Below, one piece after another: positions 33,774-46,479 of a DNA stretch of 64,000 nucleotides. This DNA is from Neckera pumila (Eukaryota; Streptophyta; Bryopsida; Hypnales; Neckeraceae). The notes under the pieces are model-generated. The model was not told the DNA's origin. It made no database searches and saw only the letters and a program-made list of their open reading frames with translations. A program made the translations under genes and the position numbers. Location of the stretch: positions 15,936,501 to 16,000,500 of the forward strand of contig OZ018412.1 in assembly GCA_963969595.1 (NCBI GenBank), read 5' to 3'. Within the stretch, counting starts at the first letter, position 1. Each line of letters starts with the position of its first letter.

Positions 33774-36625
33774 CTGGGACGAGGGCTAATATTTCTTCTA
33801 ATGCTTTAGTTTTTTAGAGCCGATAGTCTCAAAGCAAAAAATCATCCCTATTATAAGTCAAAAAAATATAGCTATATCATTGTATGAAGGCACATTCATT
33901 TTAGACACAAAGGTTTTCTTATAGATAAATGGAAGACTCATGACTTGTTCATGAATATTACAACAATTCCACTATTTGAGATAGTTTTATCCCTAAAGGA
34001 TCAAGAAGCCTACTTTGGGCTGTTTGAAAATTTTGACAAGCTCTATTGGCTTCATAATTTAGAATTTTTGCATGAATTTTTTAGGATGGATGCTATTCAT
34101 CATAATTTGTGTTTGAAGCTTTGTTTCATGTCATTTCAATAAATATTGCAAAAATTAGAAATTAGAAGTTTTTTTTTATTTCAATGTCAAACAAGGCAAC
34201 AAAATTATACTCTAAAAAATATGAATTATTTTTTGGGATTGTACAGATTGATACCTACTCAAAAACAATTGAATCATACATTTCCAAATAGTGAGGTAAA
34301 AATTATCAGGAGAATAAAGTTTTAATTTGCAAAAAGTGAAGGTAGAAAAGATATATAAAGCTGTCTTTTGCTTTCAATTTGGAAAATTGAAAAAATAAAG
34401 ACTAAAGGATGTTAAATATTTATTAGAACAATTTTTAATTAACAATTCTCAAATTCTTCCAAAAGTTTGTAGCAAATAACTTTATCTTTCATTCATGAAC
34501 ACCTTCCACTTTACAATTTTAAGAAAAAAAATATGAAAGTTTTTTTGGTTAAAATTTTTGACATATGTTTTCAACCAATTTTCCAACATATTGATCAAAA
34601 TACACAAGTTATAAGACATACAGGTTTTTTTCTAAATTTCTTGAAAGACAAAACTAAACCTTTTGGAAGGGCCAATATTTTGAAGTTTAGGCACATTGAA
34701 CTTGCAATTGGCAGGAATATCTCTTTAAAATTTTAGAACAATGCATTTGAACAAGCTAACCAAAGGATACTACAATTGGATTTGTTAAAAAACAAATATT
34801 GATGAAGTATTTGACCTAGTTTTGGAGAAAAGTATTTTGAAGTACTTCTGGGCCTTTGAACATGAAATAATTTTAGGGTTTAAAAATCTAGTGAACCACA
34901 TTATATTAACATCATCCAAAACATTGTGACCCACAATAATAGTGTACCGCACAATTTTGTATAATTCTAAAATTAGAAAAATGAGTGTTATTATGATAGA
35001 GTACCTACTATACGTGCACTACCATACGTGTAGGTTAGTTTTGAATATAATTAGGGAAAATTTGGATGGTGTCTAAAATTTAAAAAATTGTACACTATTT
35101 CTGAAAATCTAAAAAAAAATTCATTGTTGGTAATTAGTCTAAAAATCCAAAATTATTCTTAAGAAAATTTAGAAAAAAGAACACAATTATGCATGAATAG
35201 AAAAAATCAATCTTAAATTAGGAGTGTCAAAAAAATTAGAAAAAACAAAGTACCAAACGCCAAAAAAAATAAATTAAAGAGCCAAATTGCTGAACTACAA
35301 AATTAAACTATTTCGGCAGCAAGGTGCCAAAACTGACCTACACATACGGTAATCAAACTTGCTCAAATAGTTACCTTGCATCATTATCAAAGAGCACCCA
35401 AAATGGATGAAAATTGTGACCTCTGTCATCCAAGCCTGTTATCATCATAATATTGTATATTGGCTGAGTTTTTTCCCCCAGGTGGAGGCATAATACCCCC
35501 CAAGATACATGGGGGGAGTTTTTAGTTACAATAATCCAACTGTGATTGGTTGGCACCTGAGTGTTGTCAAAGATTGACACTCCATTTGTTGGGGGGCTTC
35601 TATTTTGGGGCGAGCAAAAGGGAACATCCTAGCAGTGTTCACAGAAGTGGCTAAATTTCGCTCCATTGCTACTAAAAAATTTCAGGAGCTAAAAGTGTAT
35701 TGGAAAAAGTCCTTGAAAAAATTAGATTTTAGTCAAGACTGCAATAAACAATAGAATTTGGTAGCTAATGTGCATCTTTCTCTACATTAAAATTAGCATC
35801 TATTTTGTCAGTTTTCTATTATAGTACTTCCAATAATCCTTTAAAACTTACAAAATCCTATCTTTTCTATTTTATTTTAATACTACTCACTCTCAAGATA
35901 GCCAAAATTGATGTCCGCTTGTCTTGGAGGTAGCATATTGCACTAAATCCTAATAACTTAGGTAGCATGTTGCACTAAATTCTATAAAGCAGTTCTGGGA
36001 TCACTGCCCCCCAGTGAACGTTAACCCTTGAAGGACGGACCGGTAGCCATGGAAATCATGTATTGTGATTCCGTATGACATCATCTACTTTGAAAAAGCT
36101 TAATACATTCATTGGAAGTCAAAGAACTGTTGAAGATCTTTCCTTCTTACTCCTAATACCGAGGATGAAAAGTTGCACTTCTGTCTTGTAGGGAAAGATT
36201 CTTTGTCATTCAAAGGACGCAGAACGTCCTCGGCGGCGTTCAAGGGTTAATAATGTTATGATTCGTCAGCGTTGCACGCTTAATAAGCCCTTGACAGTTG
36301 GTTGGTCGATAGCGATAGAACACTCCATCTCACGGTGCCACGGATAACGTTGCAGCACAAGAGTTGCTGGAACGCCATCGCCATTGATCTTGTCCTCAAC
36401 TCGATGGGCCCGATGCAGCAAAATTCCAGCAATGGCCGCCTTCAGTCCATTTGCTGCCAACTCCCGTCTTCTCCTGCAGCTCCGAATCACGAGCACTTGC
36501 GTGGCGGGGAAGGAGCCGTGGCGTGCAACCAGACGCTGGAGCTCTGACAACCTCACGAAAATTAAAAACTAAAGCCAGGAAACAAGATTGCGTCTCCATT
36601 CAGTCGGTTCTACACTCATCTCTTC

Positions 36626-36633
36626 TATAAATT
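36626..36633 (+). promoter_or_regulatory. TATA-box candidate for the PPD4-like gene
   Basis: TATAAATT lies 189 bp upstream of the start codon, followed by a CT-rich then GC-richer leader. The distance is reasonable for a plant core promoter with a leader of about 160 nt. No other strong TATA is closer. Confidence 0.45.
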
Positions 36634-36821
36634 CCACCTGAGTCCGCCGCAAAATCTTTCCCCAATTTGGAGCAGTACGTTGCACAGGATTCTGAAATTG
36701 GACTTAGGAATTTGAGCGAATTTCGTTATTGGGTTTAGGATTTTAGAGTGGTTTCATATTTGGGTTGGTTGAGAGGATTGAAGTTACGAGTGCAGGATTG
36801 TGGTAGAGGTAGTGGGTAGCT

Positions 36822-39273
36822 ATGGCGGTGTTGAGCGGGACGTTCCTTACCCCTGTTCTTGCGCATGATGTGTCCGAGAGCGCTTTTGTGACGGGTCGTA
36901 AGGTGGAGTGCGTTTCGAATCAATGTTGTAGTAGTAGGTCTGCACTGCCGGTGCGCGTGAAAGCGGGGCAGGTCCCGGAGATTGTCGATTTCGTGGCGAA
37001 GCAAGAACGAGACGGAGGGGAGAGAGGTGAGGTTGTGGTGGGTCGGCGAGGAGCGTTGGTAGGACTTAGTGTGAGCGCTGCCGCCTTGGCTGCTCTGGTC
37101 TTGTCTCCCGAGAATGCGTCTGCGGTGCAGCAGAATCAGCTCGCCGGTCGTATTCCTGGCCTTTCTGAGCCGGATTCAAATGGTATTAAGTCCTTCCACT
37201 TACATATTCCTCCTTGGACCTTGGTTATTGCACGATTATTCTCTGAAATTTTGATAACTCTAGTGTCAGCAGCAACGATACGATTGCCTTGAATTCTTCG
37301 CTATTGAATTATGATCCTTTCGGGCACAAGGAAGCGCTCATATTTACGCTATCCTATGTATTTTTTTTCTTCTAGGATTGGAGTTGAGAACAGTGAATTG
37401 GAGTTGTGAAATTAATGTAATTAGATCTCTTAATTTTGATGGCACTCATGCGTTTATTCCAAAGACCTAAATCCCTCATAGCCAAGTGAGAAGTGAATAT
37501 CCATTTGATTCGATTGGAGTGTTATCTATGGACGAATGCGTTTAACTGTTGCGTTTTGACTTGACACGAAGTTTAAATTAGATGAAGAATTTTTTCTGAC
37601 GGGCATATTTTCGTTATGTTTGTGAAATGTTGAATTGTCGGTGATGAAATTACACCTTCTTTGAGGCCGATATCAATTAGGTTTCTTCGAGATCGCTCAC
37701 TGCTTTGTACTTCTTTGTTACAGGATTGAGGACTTATAGGAGGCCAGATCAGAAATCAGGAGGCCATGGGGTTGGCTGGAGTCCGATGGCTCCTTACTCT
37801 TTCAAAGTTCCTCAAGATTGGGAAGAGGTGAGTTCAATAAGCGAGAATAGACGATCACTTTACCGGATGGTTCCTGTGATATTTCATCATTATTTCTAGA
37901 GAAGCCCATTCAAAAGGAGGCTCTATAGTGTAACGCAGATTTCTCATTCATTAAAATTTATGGATAGATTCCAACGTGTATTCTCTTGATATCGTGATAT
38001 TAAATGAACATTTTTATTGTTACTTCCAGTGTTGTGGTTCTAATGTTCTTGAGCCTGGGGGTAGCCCCAGATGTACTGCAATTGAGTGCCAGAACTCTGG
38101 CTGTTCTGAGACGTCAACAGTGTACTGTTGTGTTTCTCGGTTCTTAACTTTGACGGGCGTCTGGCCCACCTTGCCATCTTCGACAGCCTTCTATTTGAGA
38201 AGTCGAAATTGCCTCTTCTCTTTAAGAAGTATCGACAGATAGTTGAGGATGTGGATTTTTTCCCTAGCACGTATATAATGGTTTAATTAGTGGAGCGATT
38301 TGTCAGTGCTGTAATGAATTTTTGTTAAGGTGTGAATAATCATGCATTCTTGAAAAAAGAATATAACGGCTGCAGTTTGTTATTATGTTCTCAAAATCCA
38401 GCATGTTGTCCTGACGTGGAGCTGATATGATATCAGATACCTGTATCAATTGCCGACCTTGGAGGAACCGAAATTGATCTGCGGTTTCAGAGCACACAGG
38501 AAGGCAACATCAGCGTGGTTGTAGCTCCTGTTTTACGTTTCTCTGACAGTAAGCCCTCGCTACGAAGCTTTGAGACACCAACTAGCAAGAATACTCATAC
38601 GTAAAAACTTTGAGTTGCCGAAGAATTTGATCACATGAAAAGGGTCTGTTGTTGAGTGCTCGCTTATCTACTATGTTTCTCTTTTGAGAACCGTTACTAA
38701 TTGCAATTGTTTTACAGCAATTGGAGACAATGCAACAATCGAAGCTGTAGGGACACCAGATAAGGTCATTGACGCTTTTGGACCTGAGATTACCGGGCAA
38801 AATGTTGAAGGGAAAGTGAAATCTATGGATGTCAAGCAGTATAACGGCCGAACATACTACTTGTTTGAGCTTGATGTGCCTCATATGCTGATCGCTGCCA
38901 CAGCTGCTGGGAATCGATTGTATCTCATGAGCGTTTCTGCCAACGGTACGGAGACTTGAAACCTCTCCAATGCGCATAGGAATCCCTTTTAAATGTTCTA
39001 GGTGCCTCAACTGGACGATTTTTCCGTGCCAGGACATAGTTAAGAGATGAATTCGTTGCACTCTTTCCGGAGTTTGCAGGTGCTCTGAGTGCGGGAACAT
39101 TTATCTGCCTCCGTGTTCCTTTTGTTACAATTGTTTTGCAAAAATGTTAAACATAGAGTGTCTGTTTTTTCAAGTCATTCTAAGAGTCGAAATGTTGGGT
39201 TGTTGCAGGGCGTCAGTGGAAGAAATATGCACCAGCGTTAAAGGAAATCGTGGACTCTTTCAGAGTTGCTTAG
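36822..39273 (+). CDS. PPD4: PsbP-domain protein, chloroplast lumen (PPD4-like)
   Basis: Five exons, 36822-37182, 37724-37827, 38437-38548, 38718-38945 and 39209-39273, join in phase through GT..AG introns into a 289-residue protein. The first 70 residues look like a chloroplast transit peptide. They are followed by a twin-arginine thylakoid signal: RR at 75-76, an Ala/Leu-rich core and an ASA cleavage site at about 99-101. The mature part has the PsbP fold with family-typical words GRIPGLSEPD, GGHGVGWSPMAPYSFKVP, ADLGGTEIDLRF and AAGNRLYLMS. It ends KEIVDSFRVA, as expected at a family C-terminus. PsbP-domain proteins are lumenal relatives of the photosystem II extrinsic subunit PsbP. PPD4 is the best match I recall, and the exact paralogue is less certain than the family. 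No break is seen. Confidence 0.82.
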
Positions 39274-42200
39274 AGGTCTTGCTTGTGCCCGTCATGTCGT
39301 GACCCCTGTCTGTATATTCCTCTAGATCTAATTAGAATTAGACCCTTCGATATCCTGCGAGTGTGAGAATTTTCGGCGTGCTTTCGTAGTTTGTAATGGC
39401 GGAAATTAGTTTTGGAAGAGATTCTGATGCTCCAGAATCTCTAGAGATGATTTTTGATTTTGAGAACAATTGCTTGTACGTTTGAAACACTCCGTTTCTG
39501 ATACGCATATAACTACAGTAGTGAAAAATATTGATATGGTTTTGACATCGTCGGTCTGTTATTTTGAAAGGTTGCGCACCTTACAAATCACTGATTAGAA
39601 ATGAAATACCGTAATCCAAGTTTGTGATTTGTGGTTACCTTTGGTCTTTGCTTAAGTGTATACCAGCCTTCGTTCTATTAAATTGAATTGTCCGTTAGTT
39701 GTCTGTCATATCTGGCCTCACAGTCATAACTTAGTTCGGGTTTCACAAGTGTTTCCTTTAGTGGTTCATCCAAGCTCGTCTGGACGCTTTTTTTGGGTGT
39801 GCTTCAGCTTGGCAGATGCTGACGTTGTGTTGAGAGGAATAGTGAGATGTAGCGTAGCAGTGTATTCCTGTACTGAACAAGACTCTGGGAATTTTATGTT
39901 TCAAGATCTAGGAAAAAACTGAGCTTGAGTTGACAGTGTCGAATTAATCAGTGTTCTGAAAACAGTGCACAAATTTTCAGCGTTTCGAAATCGTGGATCA
40001 ATTAGAGTCTTATCATGGAACCGGCATTTGCACTTGAATTGTCCAATTAAGCATTTGAACTGTAATTTTTTGTGAGATCTTGTCTATGATCTTGTTTGGT
40101 GTCTTAAGCGGATACTGGGAGTCTCTTCACCTGCATTATTTGGACATTGCATGAATGAACAATGAATTTTCAAAGAGTTGATTGATAATAGGTGTACTTG
40201 AAATTGATCCTAAGCTCTGACAGATAGAGGCTTCTATTTAGGGAAGAGGTATTTTTGCTAAAGTTAGAGATAATACTTTGAAAATTCATTGCACTTTCAT
40301 TAAGTATCCAAATGATGCATAGTGTAGGGCATTAGTCTTCATTCACTTGCCAATAAAGCATCCTCTCTAAATGATTTTTGATTAATAATTGTAACCACAT
40401 TTATTAGTAACAAGGATGGGTGCATTTATCTTATGCACTAATCAAATCTTAAATTGGAGTGCACTCCTAAGTCACATGAATTTACATAGAAGCTTACCAT
40501 AGGTTTCTAAAATGGCATGGAGAATAAATTGACAAACAATATGATAGTGCAAGTGATGCAGATGAGTATCAAAATTTGAGGTCTTTTGTTCCAGTTTTGC
40601 TATAAATCCCTCTTTACAACAAATTACTTTAGAACATTGTTACTAGTTCAAAAGATATTTATCAACTTTCGCAATTCATTCACTCTCTATATCATTGAAA
40701 GAACTTCTTGTTTGCATCACCTTGTGCAGTTTGTTCTTTTGCTGATCAACCAATTCCTTAGTGAGTTTTGAAGGAAAGTGTCATTCAAAGCTAGCTTAGT
40801 GAGCCTAAAAAAGTGTCTTCAGGAGTTTAACAAAACAACTTTAAGCACAACATTCTAAGCTTACTATTACATGGAAGATTCTACTGCACGTGGCCATTTT
40901 ACAAGTGGCAAAATAGATTCTAAAAATACTTTTATAAAATACCTTGACTCACTTGTGAATATGTGTAAACGCCGTATGAGTGCAACAAAGGAGGAAGTCG
41001 GTGAACTGCCCTGCTTGTCCTGCACCCAATTCAATCCATCTCCACGCTTGATCTCCACCTAGGTTAATTGAGGAGGCAGCGTTCATTTTCGTCCTGAGAG
41101 CAAGCATCTGATAAGCCATCTCGGTAATATCTCAACGTGGACAGACGATGCTGATTCGCAAGAAAGTGAACAATCCCTCCAGTCACTACAAGAGAATGCA
41201 GCGTTTGCAATATTTTTTGCAATGGTTTTGCAATGCCCACGAATTTTGTTTCAATGATTTTGCAATGATTTAATATAAAGTATTGCACTATGTTTGCAAC
41301 AGTTTAGAAATGCAATAGCATGGATTCAATGCCCAATACTTTTATATTGAATTAATCACAACTTTGCAACGGTTTTGCAATGGTTTTGCAATGCATGATT
41401 TTTTTTCTGAGTTCCAAACTAAGTTCCGTTACACATTATTTCATTGCAAAACCATTGCAAATGCATTGCTGGTATGGTGAATTTCGTTAAAATGGCAGCA
41501 TTCCATTACAATGGCATGTTATTTCAGTTCAGAACGTCCGTTCTGAAATCTACACTAGTGGTACATTTTGAAAATCTATGCCTTTCCTAGATATTGAAAT
41601 CTATACCAACCCTAGATTTTTTAGAATGGATGGTCTAAAATCTATATGGCTCCTAGATGTTTGAAATCTACAACAGTCTTAGATGTGTGGAATCTATACC
41701 AGTTCTAGATGTTCAGAGCGGACAGTCTGAAAAAATGGCATAATGAATATGGCACAAGGAAAATATGGCACTGGGACTACCGCCATTTTAATGAAATTCA
41801 CCATTAGTATGTTGCAATCACTGCTGAGCTCTTTCCATGAGGCGGTACACAAGGGTCCCTTCGCAAGAAAGTGCGACAACCTTTCATTAGTTGCGGATAA
41901 GCACGGCAGTTTGAAGGCAGTTTGAAGTTAGAATGTCGATGGAGCATCACCATCTGTTTCTGTCGAAAGCTAGCAGGAAATGCAAGTTTGATATGATCCG
42001 GTTACGAACTAGGTAACCTTTGAGCCCGGGAGGCGGTGAGAGGGTTACAAGGCGTAACCATCTCTGTCCCCGGATGAAAACTCATGTAATTGTTGCCTTT
42101 GTGGATGAATATCGTGTGATATTGAACAAATTATCTTGCTTGTGGATGAGTCTCATTTGAGTAGACAGATGCACACAATTAGAGATGGTTACAGTTTGGT

Positions 42201-42414
42201 AATTAAGGATCCTTGGATGGATTAGATTGTGGCAAAGAAATTGCTGGCATGATTTAATGTGCAACGTATAATTTGTCGGTTCCAGTATAATTTCAGGCCT
42301 TTAGGAATGGATGATGACCAATTAATGTAATGCAATGACCCTCCCTGATTGTAATAACCTCTCCAACATGATGTAATGTGTTAGTCAGACTCATCCAGGC
42401 CTTCTTGCTTTATA

Positions 42415-42563
42415 CAGTAGAACTTCTAATAAGTAGGAGGGCCGGGACGGGTTTGATATAGTACATTAGAGGTTCAGTTATAGTACTGTACATCAAAGGA
42501 GGGTCATTTACATTCATGTTGTTTGTATACTTCAGAGAGTGCTGCTTATTAGAAGCTCTACTG
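42415..42563. mobile_element. Tc1/mariner (pogo-like) MITE with TA duplication
   Basis: The 149-bp element has ends CAGTAGAACTTCTAATAAG and, inverted, CAGTAGAGCTTCTAATAAG, flanked by TA on both sides. CAGTARAACCTC-type termini and a TA target are those of plant pogo-like elements and their MITEs. No coding sequence. Confidence 0.75.
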
Positions 42564-43375
42564 TAGAAGTTCTGTTGCACAACATTTTTCAATAGAGAAA
42601 GTTTGAAGATCTTGAGTGGTGAATATTATTATAGTATTATGAAGCTGATTAATTCCAAAGTGTCCTAATAGGCCATGTTTTGGATGATGAAGGCAATTTT
42701 TTTAAATGATGTTTCATATAAATAGTTTCTCATTCATCTAGGATCTATATTTGAACCTTCAAAATGTAGTCTTCCGTAATGAATAAGAAGATGAAATAGT
42801 GAGGTAAATCTGCAAACTTTTGTACTTGTGTAATGATAAAAGAATATACAAAAATTTAGAAAAGGATTGTGTAATGAATAAAAAGACTAACCAATATTCA
42901 AGTAAGGAAACTAATCCAACAATAACCAATTGATTTGATCTAGAGTTGTTATCTAATGCAAAGATAGAAAACATTGGAAGCTATATTATATTCCAAAAGT
43001 CTAAGAGCTTTGTACTAATGTAACCAAACTTCCTCATATCAATAAGGCTGATTACTAGTTCAAAAGGTAGGTTACTTGTTAATTCCATCCGTGCAACTTG
43101 CTATGTTAATATCCAATCAATCACAACTTTGAACTCTCGAGTGTACTTAGCAAAAAGAATCTCCATCATTTACTATACCAATGTATTTAAAACAATCACC
43201 ATCATTACGCAAAGCATAGTTGTCTCTCTATGTCACATAGCAAAAATAATCTTCATCATATATGCAACTCACTATGTTAACATCTGACCAATCACAACTC
43301 TCTTATACATATAAGTAGCTAAATGAATCACCAACAAACTTGTCATCTATGATGGTCCTCACACCATTGACATTA

Positions 43376-43818
43376 CAGTAGAACCTCTTAGTAATAAGAG
43401 CTAGCCAAGATTGGTTTAACACATTACAATAGAGAGGTTATTACATTATTACACCCCTGAGCGCCCAGTGCGTGTTTACTAAAATCTAGACCCTTCTAAA
43501 TTCATTCCAATAAAACTATCACCTAACAAGAGATCCACATAAACAAACCATATTGATTGGTACTGGAGACAAGCCCGGAGCTCAAGGGGAAGGGATATTT
43601 CCTTTGATTGTATAACTGAAAAGATTATTAGTAGTCAAACAAGGAAATCTTTATATTTAAAGAGACAGGATCCTGTCGCTAGGGCATTCAGGGGTTAAAA
43701 GAGGGTCATTTGCATTTCTAATGTTTGTATGCGACCTAGTTCAGGACTAGTCCAAGACATTACTTTCGAGAGGTTTATTATTTTAAAGAGTGCTACTTCA
43801 ATAAGAGGTTTTACTAGA
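43376..43818. mobile_element. Larger pogo-like MITE
   Basis: The left end CAGTAGAACCTCTTAGTAA follows a TA. The right end, complemented, reads AGTAAAACCTCTTATTGAAG. It belongs to the same family as the element at 42415 but is about 440 bp and more eroded; the right outermost bases are mutated. Repeated AGAGGTTATTAC and GAGAGGTTTATTA words lie inside the ends. Confidence 0.6.
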
Positions 43819-43897
43819 CTATATCATGCCAAAATACTTTATTACAAACAAAAAAATATCTTTAAAACATTTGTCAAATGACACTTGTTCAACAATA

Positions 43898-44230
43898 GGG
43901 GTAGTCACGGCTCCTTCATCCCTGTCCGTGAAGGTTTAGAAGAGGGGCGTGGCATGGCGTAGTTGGCTTGCTGCGGCTTGAGCCGGCTCCTTTCAGTGAA
44001 GGTTGAGAAGGGTCATTCTCTTCCTCCGCAGGACAAGAACGGACGTGAAGAAGTTTAGCGATGATTTTTTTAGTGAAAAGTGACACAGCAAGTAAGTTCG
44101 GCAGTCTCCTTCTCCACAGGAAGCCTCAAGGGATATCACACCTTCTTCATGGAGAATGGGCTCCCATTGGCTCCACTTTCCTCTCCACATCTTCTCGACC
44201 TTCATGGAAGCGAGAAGGTGTGACTACCCC
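43898..44230. mobile_element. GC-rich MITE with GGGGTAGTCAC termini
   Basis: GGGGTAGTCACGGCTCCTTC at the left end matches the complement of the right end, GGGGTAGTCACACCTTCTCG, with TA on both outer sides. It is a 333-bp non-coding element. TA duplications suggest the Tc1/mariner (Stowaway-like) group, but the terminus is not one I recognise. Confidence 0.65.
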
Positions 44231-44685
44231 TAATGTCTCCTTATGCCTTCCTTTTCTGTAACCTTCCTTCCTCATTCATGTTCATATTTTATTTTAGAAG
44301 TTGATATTTCGGCAGAGTTCCTAACAGGCGCATCACAAGAACTGTCCAACGGCTGGCTCAGTAACTTCAGGACTTCCAGCGCTCTGTCTGCTCCGGGCAT
44401 CTGGCTATGGCGTCGGATTCAGTTAGATGCCGCCCATTTGGTTGCAATCGAGTGCCTCTCGCGTGTGACGTAAAGGAATTCTTATCCTCCTGCTGATGCC
44501 ACATGAGCTTACACCTATACCACGCCGGAGCGTGCAGGTCGTCTCCCTACGTCGGAAATGAATGAGATCACTTACATTACAGTTGCCGAATCGCTTTTGT
44601 AACGGCTGCAGAAGATTTGGGTAGTTCGCATTTTGAGAAGGTGTGGAACAAAGAAACAAGAAAAAGTATTACTCTGAGGTGGGCC

Positions 44686-45560
44686 ATGGCACTCGCAATG
44701 CAAGCTCTCGGGTGCTCATCGAGCTTCACAAGTGGAGCGCCTTTGACTGGAGTGCGGGGATCACCTCCCCGTGCTACTAGGGCTGTGCGATCTCCACAAA
44801 GCTCCCTCGTACTCCCGGTACGTTTCTTTCTTTGTCGCTATAGTTGGTTAGATATTAATTGTCGGTACAAATATTTGCTGGAGAAGCGTTTCATTTGAGA
44901 ACTATTGAGGCTGTTTATCTCGGTCGCTTCGTGTTCTGGCAAGTAATCTCATCATTTGGCGAACGCAAATGCGATGGAGCAGAGCGGGGACGAGTGCTAC
45001 CTGTCGCGCGTGGACTACGACGATGTTGCGAGTCAGTGGATTTCACCCGATTTCTTGGATTTGCGATTGCGATCTTCCAGGTACATTTTCTCTTTTATTC
45101 TTCTGAGTGTCGCTTTTAAAGTCTCCCTCGCATTTGCGTATGGCAACAAGTCTTTTTACAGTAGCCAAAGACGAGATCTGGCACAGAGTGATCTTATTGT
45201 CGCCATTTCTTTCTGACGCTTTACGAATGGCATCAGCTTGATATGCAACGAGTCTGTACAAGCACTTCGGAAACACTTCGAGGGAAAGGACGAGGGGCAT
45301 GCGGCTCGGACAAGTAACGCAACAGACAGCCGACAAGTTGTGGTATGCATGATCCAACACTCCTCTTAATTTAGTCTGTACCCCCTCGTGTTGTTACTCA
45401 AGGGTTTCATTGTAGGTGTTGGCCTTTAGTCTTGAGCATTGAGTTTCTTCAGATCATCGTCCATGTCATCTCACAGATTGTTTCTCTGCCCTTGCAGCAG
45501 CAGGAGCAAGCCGCGTCTTCATCAAAGGCTTCAACCCTTGCCCGTTGTGGTCGGTTTTGA
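44686..45560 (+). CDS. Small hypothetical protein, possibly plastid-targeted
   Basis: Exons 44686-44817, 44983-45080, 45237-45342 and 45498-45560 join with consistent phases (0, 2, 0) and GT..AG borders to give 132 residues ending in TGA. The first exon starts MALAMQALGCSSSF and is rich in Ser, Arg, Pro and Ala with no acidic residue, as in a chloroplast transit peptide. The second exon has an acidic/aromatic stretch SGDECYLSRVDYDDVASQWI. The third contains ALRKHFEGKDEGHAARTSN. The tail is Gln/Ser/Ala-rich. I do not recognise the family. The acceptor of exon 2 is weak (few pyrimidines), so the N-terminal join is uncertain. It lies alone, 5.4 kb from the PPD4-like gene. Confidence 0.42.
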
Positions 45561-46479
45561 CGAAGCTCTTTTCACGCAGTTGTGCAGCCCTGGCAGCACG
45601 TACACGACGATGAGCTGCTTCTTGGACGAGTCGTTCTGCTGAAGGGGTACGTAGTTTGATCGAGTTGCTGCAGCTCAACCATGCAGATTTTCATAGTGAA
45701 GGGTGTAGGGACGCTGCTGCTGTATCCTTGATGTGTGGCTTGTTTCCATACTCTACTGTACAGGAAATGTGCAGTCATGCCTCCAAAATTGTGAGGTTGT
45801 AACATATTTTTATAAACTTGAGATAATTTCCACTTCTTGTAACGATCTCTGGGAAAAGTTGATGTTCTTTTGTGACATTGCAAGCTATTGTTCGCAGACT
45901 AAATTACTGGATCAATGACATCTGTGAGCATCTGATTGGTGTCTACAGTAGTTCGTATGGCACAACTTCTGATTCTGTGATATACCCTCTTTTTACAAGT
46001 AATGAAACTAAGGATTCAATTTGTGCATCAGCAACACACTTTGCTGTATAAACCTTACATGAATGCGTGAACGTTTAGGGACTTCAATCTGAACTTTAGT
46101 TTACTGTCAATCAAAGCAATGCGCCAAATGGAAACATGGGGGAAATTTGTTTTTCACTGTTGCCAAGTGCAACTGAAACTCAACATGGTCCTAAAAATAA
46201 TTCTAAAAATTGATGCCAGAATGTTAGGGAAATATATTCTTTGAAATTATCATTTTTGTAGCGAGAGAATGCGAGATTTGAGGAAATATTTCTATTTTTA
46301 GCATCTACTAGATTTGTTTTCTTAACTTTAATTAAATATATTTGGCTTGAAGCAGTTGGGTGTAGTAGTTTCTTTAGATACTATTGGTGTGCCTTGTGCC
46401 AATGCTACAAACAAAATTAAAATAAAAGTAATTTTTTAATTCAATATAATTGAACTGCAACATTCAATAACATTTCACC

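Larger units (their letters stand above)
27671..36821. other. Intergenic region, no confident gene
   Basis: 27671-29150 and 32600-36200 are AT-rich and repeat-like. 29190-32600 has a more balanced base composition with several open frames around 29213-29527 that overlap in more than one phase, so none can be called coding. 31902 reads ATGGCTAAG directly followed by a GTACGT donor-like site, but no supporting downstream exons are evident. 36266-36556 (minus) is a 96-codon frame with good codon texture but no ATG and no family match. Segments near 33365-33470 share ATGGATGAA/GGATGACT words with the MULE terminal repeats and may be a solo terminus. Confidence 0.5.
39274..44685. other. Intergenic region with MITEs
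   Basis: 39274-40100 is likely the PPD4-like 3' untranslated region plus spacer. 41187 begins CACTACAAGAGAATGCAGCG, a lone CACTA-type end followed by TTGCAATGGTTTTGCAATG repeats up to about 41470; no matching far end was found. 41530-41740 contains repeated GAAATCTA..CTAGAT words. MITEs are listed separately at 42415, 43376 and 43898. No gene is called. Confidence 0.5.

Noticed and set aside
41187..41470. Second CACTA MITE
   Set aside because: Only one CACTACAAGAG end is visible; no inverted partner was found, so it is mentioned only as a lone end.
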